Assembly: GCA_943328505.2 (NCBI GenBank)
Contig: CALQAH020000001.1
Location: forward strand, 62,001 to 126,000
Reading direction: 5' to 3'
From: Rhizobium sp. Q54
GTDB taxonomy: Bacteria > Bacteroidota > Bacteroidia > Flavobacteriales > Flavobacteriaceae
DNA: 64,000 nucleotides
Below the pieces are notes generated by a model. It saw nothing but the letters and a program-made list of their open reading frames with translations, searched no databases and was not told where the DNA came from. The position numbers and the translations under genes are program-made. Below are positions 62,356 through 64,000 of this stretch, one piece after another (within the stretch, counting starts at the first letter, position 1; the number at the start of each line of letters is the position of its first letter).

Positions 62356-63603
62356 ATGAAAAAAAACCAAAAGCAAGCGGCGATAGGATTTATTTTTATC
62401 ACCATGCTGATCGATATTACGGGCTGGGGAATTATCATTCCTGTGATTCCAAAATTAATTAAAGAATTAATCAATGGTGATATTAGCGAAGCTGCAAAAT
62501 ATGGAGGTTGGTTAACCTTTGCCTATGCCTTTACGCAATTTATTTTTGCCCCATTAATTGGAAACTTAAGTGATAAATTTGGAAGACGTCCCATTATTTT
62601 AATTTCGCTTTTTGCCTTTGCCTTAGATTATCTTTTATTGGCTTTTTCACCTACTATTGTTTGGTTATTCATAGGAAGAATAATTGCGGGTTTAACAGGC
62701 GCAAGCATCACAACAGCGTCTGCCTATATTGCCGATGTAAGCACACCTGAAAACCGAGCCAAAAACTTCGGAATGATTGGCGCTGCTTTTGGTTTGGGAT
62801 TTATTATTGGCCCTGTAATTGGAGGTTTGTTAGGACAATTTGGTTCACGAGTACCTTTTTATGCTGCTGCTGTTTTGTGTATGTTGAACTTCATATATGG
62901 GTATTTTATACTTCCTGAATCACTTTCAAAAGAAAATAGAAGAACTTTCGAATGGAAACGTGCCAATCCAATTGGAGCTTTTATAAACCTTAAAAAGCAT
63001 CCAACATTAATTGGTTTAATGCTTGCCATATTTTTGCTTTATGTTGGATCACATGCGGTACATAGTAATTGGTCATATTTTACTATGTATCGTTTCCATT
63101 GGGATGAAAAAATGGTTGGGATTTCTCTTGGTGCTGTCGGACTTTTAGTGGGAATAGTTCAAGGAGGATTAATTCGTTGGACAAGCCCAAGGTTGGGTAA
63201 TAATAAAAGTATTTATTTGGGATTAGCACTTTATACCCTTGGAATGTTACTTTTTGCCTTTGCAATTGATAGTTGGATGATGTTTGTGTTTTTAATTCCT
63301 TATTGCTTGGGAGGAATTGCTGGACCAGCATTACAAAGTGTGGTTTCTGGAAAAGTACCACCCAATGAACAAGGGGAAATTCAAGGAACATTAGCCAGTT
63401 TAATGAGTGCTTCAGCAATTATTGGCCCGCCTATGATGACCAATACTTTTTATTTTTTCACACATAAAGATGCACCATTTCAGTTTGCTGGTGCTCCGTT
63501 TATTTTAGGTGGATTTTTGATGTTGTTGAGTACGCTTATTGCGTATTATTCGTTGAGAAAAAAACCTACTTCAAATACAAACAGTGATTATAATAATCAA
63601 TAA
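62356..63603 (+). CDS. MFS efflux transporter, TetA-like
   Basis: A 415-residue, 12-helix major facilitator protein of the drug:proton antiporter (TCR/Tet) type. It shows the TM1 motif [16 protein letters not shown], the loop 2-3 motif A ([14 protein letters not shown]) and the TM5 motif C-like [15 protein letters not shown]. Substrate cannot be told from sequence and many chromosomal homologues do not transport tetracycline. Divergent from the lipoprotein gene; its 3' end overlaps the convergent protease gene by 38 nt. Confidence 0.88.
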   Translation: MKKNQKQAAIGFIFITMLIDITGWGIIIPVIPKLIKELINGDISEAAKYGGWLTFAYAFTQFIFAPLIGNLSDKFGRRPIILISLFAFALDYLLLAFSPTIVWLFIGRIIAGLTGASITTASAYIADVSTPENRAKNFGMIGAAFGLGFIIGPVIGGLLGQFGSRVPFYAAAVLCMLNFIYGYFILPESLSKENRRTFEWKRANPIGAFINLKKHPTLIGLMLAIFLLYVGSHAVHSNWSYFTMYRFHWDEKMVGISLGAVGLLVGIVQGGLIRWTSPRLGNNKSIYLGLALYTLGMLLFAFAIDSWMMFVFLIPYCLGGIAGPALQSVVSGKVPPNEQGEIQGTLASLMSASAIIGPPMMTNTFYFFTHKDAPFQFAGAPFILGGFLMLLSTLIAYYSLRKKPTSNTNSDYNNQ

Positions 63604-64000
63604 TGCCTTTTCCCTCCAATAAAACATCGGCTCCAATAATGCCTTGAACGGGTTTGGCTTTGTATTGTTGTAACGCTTGATTCACGTGGGATAAATCAAA
63701 AATTACTAAGTGAAATTCATTTTCTTTCCAGCGACCAATTTTTAAAGTGTTGTTTTTGGCAATTTGAGTCAGCATTCCGGTAGCTCCAGCACCAGAAGCT
63801 TTTGTTTTTGATTTACCTGCTTTAAGTTTAAAAAGCTCAATACATTCAAAACCCACACAACTATTGGAAGCACCAGTATCTAGAATAAAATTTCCAGTGA
63901 CGCCATTAATAGTTGCTTTAATTAATAAATGCTGGGTTTTGGAAACTTTAAATTTTATTTTTTTGTAGTTTTCTTTGTTTAAAATTTCTTGAAGTTGTTT
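63566..64000 (-). CDS. Retropepsin-like aspartic protease (5' end beyond window)
   Basis: The track lists only 96 codons from an internal GTG, but the frame continues upstream to the window edge ([17 protein letters not shown] at the left end). It contains the active-site motif [10 protein letters not shown] and the later hydrophobic-Gly element [11 protein letters not shown], the two hallmarks of single-domain retropepsin/clan AA proteases. At least 144 residues are present; start and any signal peptide are missing. The stop lies 38 nt inside the convergent MFS gene. Substrate unknown. Confidence 0.8.
   Translation of the reverse strand, partial: KQLQEILNKENYKKIKFKVSKTQHLLIKATINGVTGNFILDTGASNSCVGFECIELFKLKAGKSKTKASGAGATGMLTQIAKNNTLKIGRWKENEFHLVIFDLSHVNQALQQYKAKPVQGIIGADVLLEGKGIIDYYNHCLYLK

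Overview
The window looks like a chromosomal segment of a Flavobacterium-like member of the Bacteroidetes (Flavobacteriaceae). The DNA is AT-rich. Many genes are preceded by the Bacteroidetes -7 promoter word TAnnTTTG rather than E. coli-type boxes, and Shine-Dalgarno sequences are mostly absent. The gene content fits too: a carboxypeptidase-like TonB receptor with surface lipoproteins, DUF3108, RlpA without SPOR, an SDR-type threonine dehydrogenase and a short NuoG. I see no rRNA, tRNA, CRISPR array, integrase or transposase.

Layout. 1-5.8 kb: aromatic amino-acid catabolism (hmgA, hppD, kynA) with a DUF3108 protein, an M23 peptidase and a candidate small RNA. 5.9-10.2 kb: pgi, a small membrane protein, an RlpA-like protein, a CYTH protein and dinB. 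10.3-16.4 kb: a nutrient-uptake locus with a TonB receptor, two surface lipoproteins and a divergent secreted nuclease/phosphatase. 16.5-19.7 kb: 3-hydroxyanthranilate dioxygenase, an ALDH7-type dehydrogenase and threonine dehydrogenase. 19.8-28.8 kb: a lipoprotein with mfd, YraN, an S66 peptidase, metG, a HAD hydrolase and a CAT-fold acetyltransferase. 28.8-42.1 kb: a complete 14-gene complex I operon (nuoA-N, minus strand) interrupted between nuoF and nuoG by a four-helix-bundle gene in repeat DNA. 42.3-45.6 kb: cold-shock protein, aspS and a TlpA-like thioredoxin. 45.6-52.3 kb: a TetR-TolC-adaptor-RND efflux operon. 52.4-56.9 kb: polyprenyl synthase, two unknown genes, then a small accessory island bounded by a duplicated gene 3' end. 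57-61.1 kb: 2-oxoglutarate dehydrogenase E1 and E2. 61.2-64 kb: a lipoprotein, a TetA-like MFS transporter and a retropepsin-like protease cut by the window edge.

Most of the window is core metabolism: complex I and the 2-oxoglutarate dehydrogenase arm of the TCA cycle provide aerobic respiration, fed partly by Tyr, Trp and Thr catabolism. The less ordinary signals are: (1) the IVS/Avd-type four-helix-bundle gene inside the nuo operon, whose flanking repeats encode the last codons and stop of NuoF and of the inserted gene itself; (2) a roughly 1.84-kb island between two 74-nt copies of a gene 3' end, arranged as if the insertion restored the target gene; (3) a stand-alone candidate sRNA of about 115 nt; (4) a dispersed intergenic hairpin repeat seen twice; and (5) the TonB/OB-fold lipoprotein/EEP-nuclease locus, which may scavenge extracellular nucleic acid or phosphodiesters.

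Where the ORF track gives an over-long start I chose a later one, using promoter position, signal peptide or family N-terminus. All functional assignments are by reading motifs; no database search was run.
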